From the NCBI RefSeq assembly GCF_014199535.1, contig NZ_JACHNV010000008.1, forward strand, positions 107,269 through 171,268: a stretch of DNA of 64,000 bases. The letters are read 5' to 3'. The notes under the pieces were generated by a model. It saw only the letters and a list, made by a program, of their open reading frames with translations, was not told the DNA's origin and did not search any database. The translations under genes and the position numbers were made by a program. Of this stretch, positions 1-8,785 are shown in pieces. Each line of letters begins with the position of its first letter. The stretch's first letter is position 1. Origin of the DNA: Hymenobacter latericoloratus. GTDB taxonomy: Bacteria > Bacteroidota > Bacteroidia > Cytophagales > Hymenobacteraceae.

Positions 1-37
1 AGTGCTGCGGGGCAAGCTGTTCGTGTCGGCGGCTTGG

Positions 38-3000
38 TTACTCAATATGGGCGTTAGCGAGTTGCTCTACGGCGGCTTCCAGCACAGTAGCCAGGTTGTG
101 GGCCGCGGGCAGCAACTCAGCTACCGGCGGCAGGCCCGCAAGGTCGGGGGGGAGGCGGGATAGAGGCTCTAGCATCGCCACCGCCTCCTGGGGGCCCTGA
201 ATGCCGAGCAACTGCAGCGAGGGCCGGAGCTTGTGCACCACCAGCCCCACCGCCAGCCAGTCGCCGGCCGCGGCCGCCTCGCGGAGCTGAGCCACGGCTA
301 CCGGCGTGTGCGCCCGGAATGAGCCAATGATTTTCTGCATGAAGATAGTGCTGCCGTGGGCCGTGTCGCGCAGCAAAGTCAGGTCGAACAAAGAGGCCGC
401 AGCCGGACCAGCAGGGGCAGCCTCCGGTGCGGGCGGAAGGCTGACTTGGGGCCCGGCGAGGAGGGTAGGCGCGGCGGCTTCCAGCTCGTCGGCCGGCACC
501 GGGCGCAGGTTGGCTTCCAGCTTCCGAAACAGGTCATCTTCCTCGAACGGCTTGGAAAGGTAATCCAGCCCGGCTGCCCGGTAGGTTTCGTCGTCGGAGC
601 GCATCACGTTGGCCGTGAGGGCAATAACGGGGGTAGCGGCGCGCAGCGGGTCGGGGTGCTGGCGCAGGCGGCGGGTCACGTCGAGGCCGCTGAGGCCGGG
701 CATCTGAATGTCCATGAGCACCACGTCGTAGAGGCGGGCTTCCAGCTGGTCGAGGGCCTCGTTGCCGTCGGAGGCCACGTGGGTTTCCACCTCCCAGCCT
801 TCCAGAATCAGCATGGCCAGCTGCTGGTTTACGGGGTGGTCCTCCACCAGCAGCACCCGTTTGCCCCGCAGGCGGCGGTAGTCGGGTGGGGGCAGCAGGG
901 TAGGCTCGGGCAGCGGGTGCTGGGCCTTGGGCAGGGTCAGGGAAAAGAAGAAAGTGCTGCCGTGGTTCAGCTCACTTTCTACCCACATCTGCCCGCCCAG
1001 CTGCAGCACCAGGCTCCGGCTGATGGTCAGGCCCAGGCCCGTGCCCCCGAAGCGGCGTGAAATATCGGCGTAGGCCTGCGAGAAGCTCTCGAAAACCGAT
1101 TCCAGCTTGTCGGCCGGAATCCCAATGCCCGTGTCACGCACCTGAAATTCCAGCGCCAGCTCGGCGTCCGTGTCCCGCAGCAGGCGCGAGGCCAGGACTA
1201 CCTCGCCGTGGGTGGTGAACTTAACGGCGTTGCTGAGCAGATTAAGCAGAATCTGGTTGATGCGGCCCGGGTCGCCGATAACCACGGGGTGGGGGAGGGG
1301 CATTAGCTCCAGCCGGAAGCCGATGCCTTTCTCCTCGGCCCGGAACGCTAGGCTTTGCACCGCATCCTGAATGGACTGGTTTAAATCGAAGGCCATCTGC
1401 TCCAGCTCCAGCTTGCCGGCCTCAATTTTGGCCACGTCCAGCACGTCGTTGATAACCGTGAGCAGGTGGCGGCCGGAGTTACGCAGCACCCGCAGGTGCT
1501 CCTGCTGGGTAGGGGCCAGAGGCGTTTTGGCCAGCAGGCCGGCCATGCCCAGAATACCGTTGATGGGCGTGCGGATTTCGTGGCTCATGTTGGCCAGGAA
1601 GTTTTCCTTGGCCCGGGCCGTATTTTCGGCGGCTTCCTTGGCCCGCAGCAGCTCCTGCTCGGCCTGAATGCGCTCCGTAATTTCCTGACCGTAGGCAATA
1701 ACGTAGGGCAGCTCGCCGGGCTCCTGTACGCGGTAGTTATTGTACATCAGGTGGTGCGGGCGGCCGTCGGGGCCCCGAAGGGTCATCAGGCCGGTCAACT
1801 CCTGTTGCTGACGCGCCTGGGCCAGGTACACCCCCAGCTGCGGGTGCAGATCGGGGGTGAGCACATCGTAGAGGGTGCGCCCCACCAGCAGCTCGGGTAC
1901 TACCCCCACCAGCTGGGCCGCGGCCGGGTTTACCGATAGAACAACTCCTTCCAGATCATGGGTGCAGATCAGGGCCTGGGAGTAGTGCATCAGGTCGCGG
2001 TACTGCTTGGCCGTGCGCTCCAGGGTGTTGCCCGTCTGCTTGATTTCGGTGATGTCGGTGCTGACGCCCATGACGTTGATGCTGCCATCGGTGCGGGGCA
2101 GGGGGCGCACCACCGTCTGGAAGTAGCGCACGGTGCCGTCGAGCTGGGTAAAGGAGCTTTCGTAGGCTATTTCCTGCCCCGATTTCAGTACGTGCAGGAT
2201 GCTTTGCTCGTGGGCCCATTTCTCGGCCGCTACGGGGTCGTGGGGGTCGCTGGAGTCGGTGTAGCGGTGGGCGCCGGTACTGATCAGGTCCTCGAAGGCT
2301 TGGTTGGAGAACTGAATCTGCCCCTCGGTATTGCACACCCACAGCACAATGGGGGTAGTGTTTACTACCTGCTGCACAAAGTTTTGCTGCTCCTGCAGGC
2401 GGGCTTCGCTGCGGCGTACCTTCTCTTCGGCCTCGTGGCGCTCGGTAATATCCAGGCCGTACCCGATAACCATCCGCAAGTCGCCTTCGGAGCTGAAAAC
2501 CGGCTGCATATGGCGCAACGACAGGCGCGGACCCTCGGGGGTTTCCAGGGTTTCTTCCCAGGCCACCACGCTGCGCTGCTGCACAGCGCGCTGGAAAATG
2601 GCCCGCCGCCGGTGGGCCAGGTCCAGGGGGCGGCCCCAGTGAGCAAGGTACTCGAAATCGGTGCGGCCGATAATCCACTCGCGCAGGCCAGGTTCCCGCA
2701 GGGCCGCCGGGTTCACGAACTGGTAGCGGTGCTCGGTGTCGAACACGGCCACATCGGCGGGCAGCTGGTTGAGTACCGTTTCATAGAACTCCTGCTGCTC
2801 TACCAGGCGCTTTTCCGCGTCTTTTACCTGGGTAATATCAGTGAAATAGAGGTTTACGTACTGATCATTCACGAACGGCACAATGGCCAGCTGAAAGCAC
2901 CGGTCGGCGTGGCCTACCTCGCTTTGGGTTGGCAGGCCTGCCGCCAGGGCCTCGGTAGCCGCCTGGTACAGATGCTGGGAAAACGCCGGATCATGCTCGG

Positions 3001-3646
3001 GCGCTACGTACTCTTGGCGCAGCTGCTCAGCGGCCGGGTTGGCATAGAGCACCCGGCCATTGGCGTGCAGGCGCAGCACGGGGTTGGGGTTCTGGCCCGG
3101 AATGCGGGACAGAGAGTTCAGATACTGCTCGGCCCGGCGCGCCTGCGTGACGTCGCGGAAGGAGAGCATGTAGCCAGCCGGCACCAGGTCATCCTGGCCG
3201 CTGAGCGGAATGAAGTCCATTTCCAGCACCGTACTGTCGGCCAGCTCCACATCGGCTCCCAGGGTGCGCTGATTAGCGAAACGCAGGTTTTCCAGCTCCT
3301 GACGGGTGTTTTCGGGCCGCGCCGACTGTTGGATCAGCGCCTCCAGCAGGGGCTCGGCGGGTTGCTCCTGCATACCGGGCTGGGCATCGTCCAGGCCCAG
3401 CAGGTCGCAGAATTCCTGGTTCAGTAGCACCACTTTGCCATTCTGGTGCACTACCAGTACCGCTACCCGCAGGTTTTGGGTGAGGCGCGTGATGCTGCCC
3501 GTCAGGCGGGTTACTACCCGCTGGGTGGCGGCCAAGTGGCGGCGCAGGGCCTGCACCTGTTGCTCGGCCGCCATCCGTTCCCGGCGCTCCTGCGCCAGCT
3601 GGTCGGCCAGGGTCGCCGTGGCAGTAGTTGAATCGGAAGTGGACAT
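38..3646 (-). CDS. Hybrid sensor histidine kinase with five PAS domains, receiver and HPt
   Basis: A 1202-residue hybrid two-component kinase. After an N-terminal coiled coil (about 15-55), five PAS-like repeats follow (about 55-165, 180-275, 285-405, 415-535, 545-660), several ending in the DIT/EIT motif typical of PAS-PAC units. The HisKA motif MSHEIRTP places the phospho-accepting histidine at His689. The ATPase domain shows DTGIGIP and GGTGLGL. A receiver domain (about 925-1050) has its phosphorylated aspartate at Asp979 in VVLMDIQMP, and an HPt domain near the C-terminus has His1138 in HKLRPSLQLLG. No transmembrane segment is evident, so it is probably a cytoplasmic sensor with an internal His-Asp-His relay. 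Its output regulator is not adjacent. Start chosen at the first ATG. Family assignment is firm; the signal is unknown. Confidence 0.95.
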   Translation of the reverse strand: MSTSDSTTATATLADQLAQERRERMAAEQQVQALRRHLAATQRVVTRLTGSITRLTQNLRVAVLVVHQNGKVVLLNQEFCDLLGLDDAQPGMQEQPAEPLLEALIQQSARPENTRQELENLRFANQRTLGADVELADSTVLEMDFIPLSGQDDLVPAGYMLSFRDVTQARRAEQYLNSLSRIPGQNPNPVLRLHANGRVLYANPAAEQLRQEYVAPEHDPAFSQHLYQAATEALAAGLPTQSEVGHADRCFQLAIVPFVNDQYVNLYFTDITQVKDAEKRLVEQQEFYETVLNQLPADVAVFDTEHRYQFVNPAALREPGLREWIIGRTDFEYLAHWGRPLDLAHRRRAIFQRAVQQRSVVAWEETLETPEGPRLSLRHMQPVFSSEGDLRMVIGYGLDITERHEAEEKVRRSEARLQEQQNFVQQVVNTTPIVLWVCNTEGQIQFSNQAFEDLISTGAHRYTDSSDPHDPVAAEKWAHEQSILHVLKSGQEIAYESSFTQLDGTVRYFQTVVRPLPRTDGSINVMGVSTDITEIKQTGNTLERTAKQYRDLMHYSQALICTHDLEGVVLSVNPAAAQLVGVVPELLVGRTLYDVLTPDLHPQLGVYLAQARQQQELTGLMTLRGPDGRPHHLMYNNYRVQEPGELPYVIAYGQEITERIQAEQELLRAKEAAENTARAKENFLANMSHEIRTPINGILGMAGLLAKTPLAPTQQEHLRVLRNSGRHLLTVINDVLDVAKIEAGKLELEQMAFDLNQSIQDAVQSLAFRAEEKGIGFRLELMPLPHPVVIGDPGRINQILLNLLSNAVKFTTHGEVVLASRLLRDTDAELALEFQVRDTGIGIPADKLESVFESFSQAYADISRRFGGTGLGLTISRSLVLQLGGQMWVESELNHGSTFFFSLTLPKAQHPLPEPTLLPPPDYRRLRGKRVLLVEDHPVNQQLAMLILEGWEVETHVASDGNEALDQLEARLYDVVLMDIQMPGLSGLDVTRRLRQHPDPLRAATPVIALTANVMRSDDETYRAAGLDYLSKPFEEDDLFRKLEANLRPVPADELEAAAPTLLAGPQVSLPPAPEAAPAGPAAASLFDLTLLRDTAHGSTIFMQKIIGSFRAHTPVAVAQLREAAAAGDWLAVGLVVHKLRPSLQLLGIQGPQEAVAMLEPLSRLPPDLAGLPPVAELLPAAHNLATVLEAAVEQLANAHIE

Positions 3647-3762
3647 AGGGCGGCGAATTCAGAAAAGCTTCAGAAAAACCAACTAACCAACTGACAGACA
3701 AGACAAGCGCGCCACATCAACGGAGTGCCGGTTGGTATAGGAAAGATAGCAATGAATCCGGG

Positions 3763-4392
3763 CTAGGCCAAGGCCAGGCCCGCGCCGCAGCCCAGTACCA
3801 GGCTGGCGCCCAGTGCCAGGCCCGCCCATACCTGAGCAGGGGTGTGCGCATTCAGGGCCAGGCGGGCGCTACCTACCGCGCCGGCCGTTACCACCGCGCC
3901 GGCCAGCCACCACACCCCGGGCCCGCCGGAGGTTCCGCCGAGGTGGAGCAGCGCCAGAAAGCCCGCTGCCCCGCCCATGCCCACCCCGTGGGCCGAAATT
4001 TTCCAGCGTAGCGTAATCAGAAACGTTAGAAACACGGCCAGGGTCATGCCGGTCATCATCTGGTAAAGCAGTGCATCAAACAGGCCTGGTCGGTGCAGCA
4101 GCCACGCCGCTGCTCCAAAGCTGGTAGCGGCCAGCAGCAAGGGGAGGGCGCGCTGCTGCCGCAGGGGCATTTCCAGGGAATCTACCAGGCCCAGTTTCAC
4201 CAGTAAGGCCGCCCCCAGGGAAGGTAGCGCAAACGTGAAGCCCCCCACCACGGCCAGCACCAGCCACCGGTCGGGCAGGGCGGGTAGCAGCAGCACCCCC
4301 GGCAACTGGTAGCAGACGGTGTAAAACAGGTAAAACGGCACCAGCAGCGGATGAAACACCGCCGAGAGGGCCGTGGCAAAACTACGCGTCAC
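3763..4392 (-). CDS. PAP2-superfamily-like integral membrane protein
   Basis: A 209-residue polytopic membrane protein with about six hydrophobic segments. The motifs SAHGVGMGG (about 133-141) and ARLALNAHTPAQVWAGLALG (about 176-195) match the second and third conserved blocks of the bacteroidete PAP2-like family (lipid phosphate phosphatase fold). The usual acidic residue of the third PAP2 block is not seen, so phosphatase activity is uncertain and the protein may be a degenerate family member. It stands alone between the kinase and the AT-rich segment, with a long hairpin upstream of its start. Confidence 0.7.
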   Translation of the reverse strand: MTRSFATALSAVFHPLLVPFYLFYTVCYQLPGVLLLPALPDRWLVLAVVGGFTFALPSLGAALLVKLGLVDSLEMPLRQQRALPLLLAATSFGAAAWLLHRPGLFDALLYQMMTGMTLAVFLTFLITLRWKISAHGVGMGGAAGFLALLHLGGTSGGPGVWWLAGAVVTAGAVGSARLALNAHTPAQVWAGLALGASLVLGCGAGLALA

Positions 4393-4457
4393 AAGTAGGC
4401 GGAACTAAGGCAGAAGCCAACGAAGATACAGCAGCCCGCGGCTTCGGAGTGCGGTAG

Positions 4458-4531
4458 CACTACCCCCCATAGAACCAGACGAGCCCCCGAAGCTACGCTA
4501 ACGAGGGCTCGTCTGGTTCTATGGGGTAGTG
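4458..4531. repeat. Long imperfect inverted repeat (hairpin 1)
   Basis: A stem of about 26 bp with a two-base bulge in the left run of C, closing an 18-base loop containing GAAGCTACGCT. It lies just downstream of the minus-strand gene at 4575-5384 and could end its transcript. It resembles the hairpin at 6855-6925: both have a CTACCCCA outer stem, an AACCAG block and a CCCCGAAGC(G)TACGCT loop. Confidence 0.85.
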
Positions 4532-4574
4532 CCACCTGAAGTAAGCATGACCGCTCTAAGTTTTCAAGCACACT

Positions 4575-5384
4575 CTACCCCCCGCCACGAACTACGGCGT
4601 TCTTAAACGTTTTAAGTCTAATTGGCACGCCTAACGTGGCACTAAAACCAGAGCCGCGTACGTGCAGCGTAGTACTGCCCCGTTGCGAATTATACCGATA
4701 CTCAACCGGCACGAGTAGCATATCGGTCAAGCCTTGAGTATAATATATGCTTAAATTCAGCCGTTCTTTATTTAGTCGGTAAAATCTGGCGGTTATGCCT
4801 CCTATGATAAAAGTACCAAAGCTTTGTTTATTAATTATTCTCTGAGAGAAGTCAATGGTATCATAGGCTAAAGAGCCACTATTTAACTGCCCACATCCTG
4901 AGCAATTACGTGTATTCCAATTCAAGCCCGAACCCAATACTATATCCAGGCGGAAACTAGCTAGATAAGTATGGCGAACAGTATCAATCTCCTTGATATT
5001 GTACTCGCTGATTCGTTTACTGAATAAAAGAGGAAACTGGTGCATATACCTGCCCGTACTATGGCCGCGCCGCTCACCTTCAAATGGATTTACTGTATAC
5101 TTATCGGGTACCTTTAAACTATAAGCCCAACCTAATGTGCTGCCACTATAGCCTGCACTAATGCCCCAGTTTTCTCTCACTTGCAAACGAAGCATGGCAA
5201 CCCCCTGCTCATCAAAGCTCAGAGAGCTATACGCTTTGAAAGGTCTTGTTCCTTTACCAAAATATGCACCTTCTGCAAAGGTATAGTTAGCGCCAGCCTT
5301 CAAATCTAGATATAACTTACTTTGCCCATGAACAGCTGTTGTCAATACCATCCAAGCGAAATACGTAAGAAACAAACACCTCAT
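4575..5384 (-). CDS. Secreted, probable outer-membrane beta-barrel protein
   Basis: A 269-residue protein with an N-terminal signal peptide (hydrophobic stretch FLTYFAWMVLTTAVHGQ, cleavage likely after about residue 20). The mature part alternates polar and aromatic residues, has a glycine-rich start (LYLDLKAGANYTFAEG) and a late segment SATLGVPIRLKTF, as in small outer-membrane barrels of Bacteroidota. It contains a CSGC pair near residue 160. I recognise no named family. The gene is visibly AT-richer than the flanking housekeeping genes. It follows the broken lipoprotein gene on the same strand, but a strong hairpin at 5402-5447 separates them. Confidence 0.75.
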   Translation of the reverse strand: MRCLFLTYFAWMVLTTAVHGQSKLYLDLKAGANYTFAEGAYFGKGTRPFKAYSSLSFDEQGVAMLRLQVRENWGISAGYSGSTLGWAYSLKVPDKYTVNPFEGERRGHSTGRYMHQFPLLFSKRISEYNIKEIDTVRHTYLASFRLDIVLGSGLNWNTRNCSGCGQLNSGSLAYDTIDFSQRIINKQSFGTFIIGGITARFYRLNKERLNLSIYYTQGLTDMLLVPVEYRYNSQRGSTTLHVRGSGFSATLGVPIRLKTFKNAVVRGGG

Positions 5385-5401
5385 TTGGTTTTATGTTTAT
5401 G

Positions 5402-5447
5402 TATAAAGTACGGCAGCTGTTATTTCTGACAGCTGCCGTACTTTATA
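5402..5447 (-). terminator. Hairpin downstream of the broken lipoprotein gene
   Basis: A perfect 19-bp stem (5402-5420 with 5429-5447) and an 8-base loop. It sits between the end of the 5535-6581 gene and the start of the next minus-strand gene, so it probably terminates the former. It lacks a long T run, so attenuation or mRNA stabilisation is also possible. Confidence 0.7.
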
Positions 5448-5534
5448 TCTACCATTTATTCTGGATGCTGTAAGTGCGAGTAAGATATTGTCCTACTTTG
5501 AATTTTACGTCCCCCTTAAAACGCTTAACACCTT

Positions 5535-6581
5535 TCATGGAATTAAAGTACCAGTATTATGATCACCAGTTTCGTTGCCGAAATAAGGAGCATTAATATT
5601 GTTATAAGAATTTAGGTCAGACTCAATGTACGTCTCGCACATAGGTTGCCAGTATGCACCAGTGTTCGGTAAAATATAGATGGTGGTAGGCGAACCGAGC
5701 CAAGCTCCATACCATGTTTTCTTCTGGTGACTGGCTTTAGCTACCATAGAATGATATATTCCGAGAGGTTGGTACACTATCTTACAATGTAGGCGCCTGT
5801 CCTTGGCGTAATTCTGATGATCATCGTCCTTGTCTCTATCGGCACTCTCGCCACAACCTATTCCAGAGCCAATTCGGGTGGTGCCCCTAAAGTCCGCGCC
5901 GAAGCTAGAGCCTTGGTCGCCTGCTTCCAGTAGGCCAAATACATCTTCGTTCAGGTTGAAATAATGAATGCTGCTCTCTACAGTAGGCGGGGCTACGACA
6001 AACTGATCGTAAGAAGCTGCCTGAGTAGATGGAATGTAGGAGATGATGTTGTTCGCTAAATCAATGTGGAAGATTCTGCCCGCAATTTCTACAGTGCCTT
6101 CCGGTGAAAGCATAGCGGCGAAATAATCATCCTCAATGATTAGGCCTTCACCGGAAGGTTCGGCATAAGGCTCAAAGTAGGGCTCAACCGGCTCCTCTTC
6201 TTCCACCGGCATACGTAGAGCGGTTACCCCAGCAGCAGCCTTTTGCCGCTCCTCCTTCTGCTTTTGCTTTTTCGCGTATTGAGACCGTAAGGAGTGAAAA
6301 CCGTACTTTTTTTCCCACTTTTCTAAGTGGTTCTCGGTAGTTTCTCCCGCTCCTAGCTTATCGAGTTATGCAGCCATCTCCAAAAAGTCTGCGCTAGTGG
6401 CAAAAGACAGATACCTGCCTTTATTCTTAGGCTCCTTGGAGCCTTTTGCATCCTGAGAAATTGCGGATGCCATTGGGGAAGGGGAAACGCCTGTTTCTTT
6501 TTGGCAGGCGGTGCTAGCCAGAAGCAGGCCGCAGGAGGTGAGCAGGGCGAAGCGCCGAGTAGAACGAAAATAGTTGGACAT
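5535..6581 (-). pseudogene. Lipoprotein gene interrupted by one in-frame TAA
   Basis: The upstream part (ATG at 6579-6581) encodes a lipoprotein signal: MSNYFRSTRRF, a hydrophobic stretch, then LLLASTACQKE with a lipobox cysteine. It runs to a TAA at 6366-6368. The same frame then continues without another stop for about 277 codons to 5535. The codons after the stop (DKLGAGETTENHLEKWEKK) carry on the pattern expected of a mature lipoprotein. A free downstream product could start at the ATG at 6212 (225 residues, beginning MPVEEEEPVEPYFEPY) but would have no signal peptide. The C-terminal part is rich in Tyr, Asn and Gly and has no recognised domain. Either a genuine nonsense mutation, a base-call error, or stop-codon readthrough would explain this. 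Confidence 0.8.
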
Positions 6582-6736
6582 ATAAAAAAGATAAAGGGTG
6601 AATGAGACACTAAGATTGTTTCCGCGCACTATGATCACACAGGTCAGCCAAAGACTCTAGTGGGATAGCAACACGGAACACACAAGCAGTAGGGTACAAT
6701 AGAGATGCCGCTATGGGCAGAGCGAGGTAATGTTCT

Positions 6737-6744
6737 CAAAGCTA
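6737..6744 (-). promoter_or_regulatory. Candidate -7 element for the broken lipoprotein gene
   Basis: CAAAGCTA on the plus strand reads TAGCTTTG on the minus strand, a full match to the Bacteroidota -7 consensus TAnnTTTG. Transcription would start near 6730, about 150 bases before the ATG at 6581. No good -33 TTG was found at the usual spacing. Apart from this and the hairpin at 6855-6925, the 6582-6935 stretch holds nothing recognisable. Confidence 0.4.
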
Positions 6745-6854
6745 ATGATATAGTTGGTATCTGCACAGACGTGGTGAAATAGTATAACAAAAATTTATAA
6801 GTAGCCGGTGAAGCAGTTAGGTTTTCTGGCGCATCCAACGTGCCTTCTTCACTA

Positions 6855-6925
6855 CTACCCCACAAAAACCAGCCAAGCCCCCGAAGCGTACGCTGCCGGG
6901 GGCTTGGCTGGTTTTTGTGGGGTAG
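6855..6925. terminator. Perfect 29-bp hairpin (hairpin 2), probable rpoN terminator
   Basis: Left arm 6855-6883 pairs perfectly with 6897-6925. The 13-base loop contains the 10-base palindrome AGCGTACGCT. The stem contains a GC-rich inner part followed by a run of five T on either strand, so it can act as a bidirectional terminator. It lies 10 bases beyond the rpoN stop. It is a relative of the hairpin at 4458-4531. Confidence 0.85.
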
Positions 6926-6935
6926 AACGAATTGC

Positions 6936-8528
6936 TTACAGCTCTTTGCGCAGGCGAGCCACCGGAATATTCAGCTGCTCGCGGTACTTGGCTACGGTGC
7001 GGCGGGCAATGTTGTAGCCGCGGGCGTTGAGCATTTTTTCCAGCTTATCGTCGGAGAGAGGCTTATTTTTCTGCTCGCCCTCAATGATTTCCTTCAGGAT
7101 GTGCTTGACTTCCCGGCTGGAGGCGTCCTCGCCCGAGTCGGTGGCAATGCCTTCGGAGAAGAAGTATTTGAGCGGGTAGATGCCGAACTCCGTCTGCACC
7201 GATTTGGAGTTGGCCACCCGGCTCACGGTGCTGATGTCCATGCCAATTTCCTGGGCTATGTCCTTCAGAATCATGGGCCGCAGCTTGCTCTCGTCGCCTT
7301 CGGCAAAAAACTCGGTCTGGTAGCGTACAATGGCGTCCATGGTGCGCAGGAGCGTGTTCTGGCGTTGCCGGATGGCATCAATAAACCACTTGGCCGAGTC
7401 CAGCTTCTGCTTGACGAAGGTGACGGCCTCCTTCATTTTTTTGTCCTTCTTCGAGGCCTTGTCGTAGGCCCGGAACATCTCGGTGTAAGCCGGCGATACG
7501 CGCAAATCCGGGGCGTTGCGCGAGTTCAGGGTCAGGTTGAACTGTCCGTTGTCGTGGGTCAGGATGAAATCCGGCACAATGTATTGCACCTTGCCCAGGC
7601 CCACCGGACCGGTGCCGCCGGGCTTAGGATTGAGCTTGAGAATCAGGGCAATGGCTTCCTTTAGCTCGTCGTCCTCCAGGTCCAGCTTCTGCTGAATGCG
7701 GGGGTAGTGCTTCTTGGTAAACTCGTCGAAGGTTTCGTGGAGGATGCGCTCGGCGTGCTCGGTGGCTTCGTCCTGGGGGCGGCGCTCCAGCTGCAGCAGC
7801 AGGCACTCCTGCAGGTCGCGGGCGGCAATGCCGGCCGGATCAAACGACTGGATAACGTGCAGCACGCCCTCAATTTCCGGCACCGAGGCCTCAATATTCT
7901 GGGAAAACGCCAGGTCGTTGGCAATGGCCGACAAGTCGCGGCGGATATACCCGTCGCCGTCAATGGAGCCAATCAGCTGGCGGCCAATGGCTTCCTGCTT
8001 CTCGTCGAGGTTGGCGAAGCCCAGTTGGTCAAGCAGGGAGTCTATCAGCGAACCGCTGGTATCGGCCAGGGGCATTTCCCGGTCGTCCTCGTCCTCGCCG
8101 GGACCGTCGCCCTGCATTTTGTAGCCCGCAATTTCGTCGTCGTGCAGGTAGTCGCTCAGGTCCAGGTCCTCATTATCGGAGCCCTCCTTCACGTCGGCGG
8201 GCTCCTCTTTGCCGGGCAGCTCTATTTCCGGCTGCTCCTCACTCTGGCCGCTGTCAAAGTCTTCATCAAGCGTGTTGTCCGGGTTGTCGAACTCCGCATC
8301 CGGGTCGTTGTCGAAGTCCTCGTCCGAGTCGCCGGAATCGTCGTCGCGGTCCTGGTCTTCAAATTCCTCATCCGGCTCGTCGCCTTCCTCCAGGGCCGGG
8401 TTTGCTTCCAGCTCCTCCTTGATGCGGGCTTCCAGCTCGGCAGTGGGAATCTGCAGCAGCTTAATAAATTGAATTTGTTGCGGTGACAGCTTCTGGGAGA
8501 GAAGCTGTTTCATGTCCAGTCGTTGCAT
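6936..8528 (-). CDS. rpoN: RNA polymerase sigma-54 factor
   Basis: A 530-residue sigma-54. Region I is the Gln/Leu-rich start (LLSQKLSPQQIQFIKLLQ). Region II (about 48-150) is strongly acidic, with long Asp/Glu runs, as in bacteroidete RpoN. The core-binding and DNA-binding parts follow, and the C-terminus carries the RpoN box ARRTVAKYRE (about 508-517), which contacts the -24 promoter element. It directs RNA polymerase to -24/-12 promoters with AAA+ activators; none is encoded in this window. The alternative start MKQLLSQ five codons downstream is equally plausible. The gene is divergent from asnS and ends at a strong hairpin. Confidence 0.97.
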   Translation of the reverse strand: MQRLDMKQLLSQKLSPQQIQFIKLLQIPTAELEARIKEELEANPALEEGDEPDEEFEDQDRDDDSGDSDEDFDNDPDAEFDNPDNTLDEDFDSGQSEEQPEIELPGKEEPADVKEGSDNEDLDLSDYLHDDEIAGYKMQGDGPGEDEDDREMPLADTSGSLIDSLLDQLGFANLDEKQEAIGRQLIGSIDGDGYIRRDLSAIANDLAFSQNIEASVPEIEGVLHVIQSFDPAGIAARDLQECLLLQLERRPQDEATEHAERILHETFDEFTKKHYPRIQQKLDLEDDELKEAIALILKLNPKPGGTGPVGLGKVQYIVPDFILTHDNGQFNLTLNSRNAPDLRVSPAYTEMFRAYDKASKKDKKMKEAVTFVKQKLDSAKWFIDAIRQRQNTLLRTMDAIVRYQTEFFAEGDESKLRPMILKDIAQEIGMDISTVSRVANSKSVQTEFGIYPLKYFFSEGIATDSGEDASSREVKHILKEIIEGEQKNKPLSDDKLEKMLNARGYNIARRTVAKYREQLNIPVARLRKEL

Positions 8529-8736
8529 ACTCCAAAACGCGTACGCCCCGCCGGTTTGGAAACGGGGTGATTAGGCCAAATATAGGCCTTTCTGTACTTG
8601 GGTTTAGCGGAAAAAGTTGGGGCAGAAGCAGGGTAGAGTTCTGGTTGCGGTGCCTCGCGGCGCCGGGGCCCCAAGCCGATGGCGGGTGCTGCGGGCCTTC
8701 GCGCAGAAACCGGCTGCTTTGCGCTACCAAATCTTC

Positions 8737-8744
8737 TACCTTTG
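8737..8744 (+). promoter_or_regulatory. Candidate -7 element of asnS
   Basis: TACCTTTG matches the Bacteroidota consensus TAnnTTTG. It lies 41 bases before the asnS ATG, predicting a short leader of about 35 bases. A TTTG at 8718-8721 is a possible -33 partner, though the spacing is short. Confidence 0.55.
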
Positions 8745-8785
8745 TCATTCTTACAAGATTTACCTTTTAGAAGAACAACCTTCCC

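Noticed and set aside
4458..6925. Composite transposon bounded by the two hairpins
   Set aside because: No transposase or integrase gene lies between them, and both hairpins also fit as terminators of minus-strand genes; kept only as a weaker finding.
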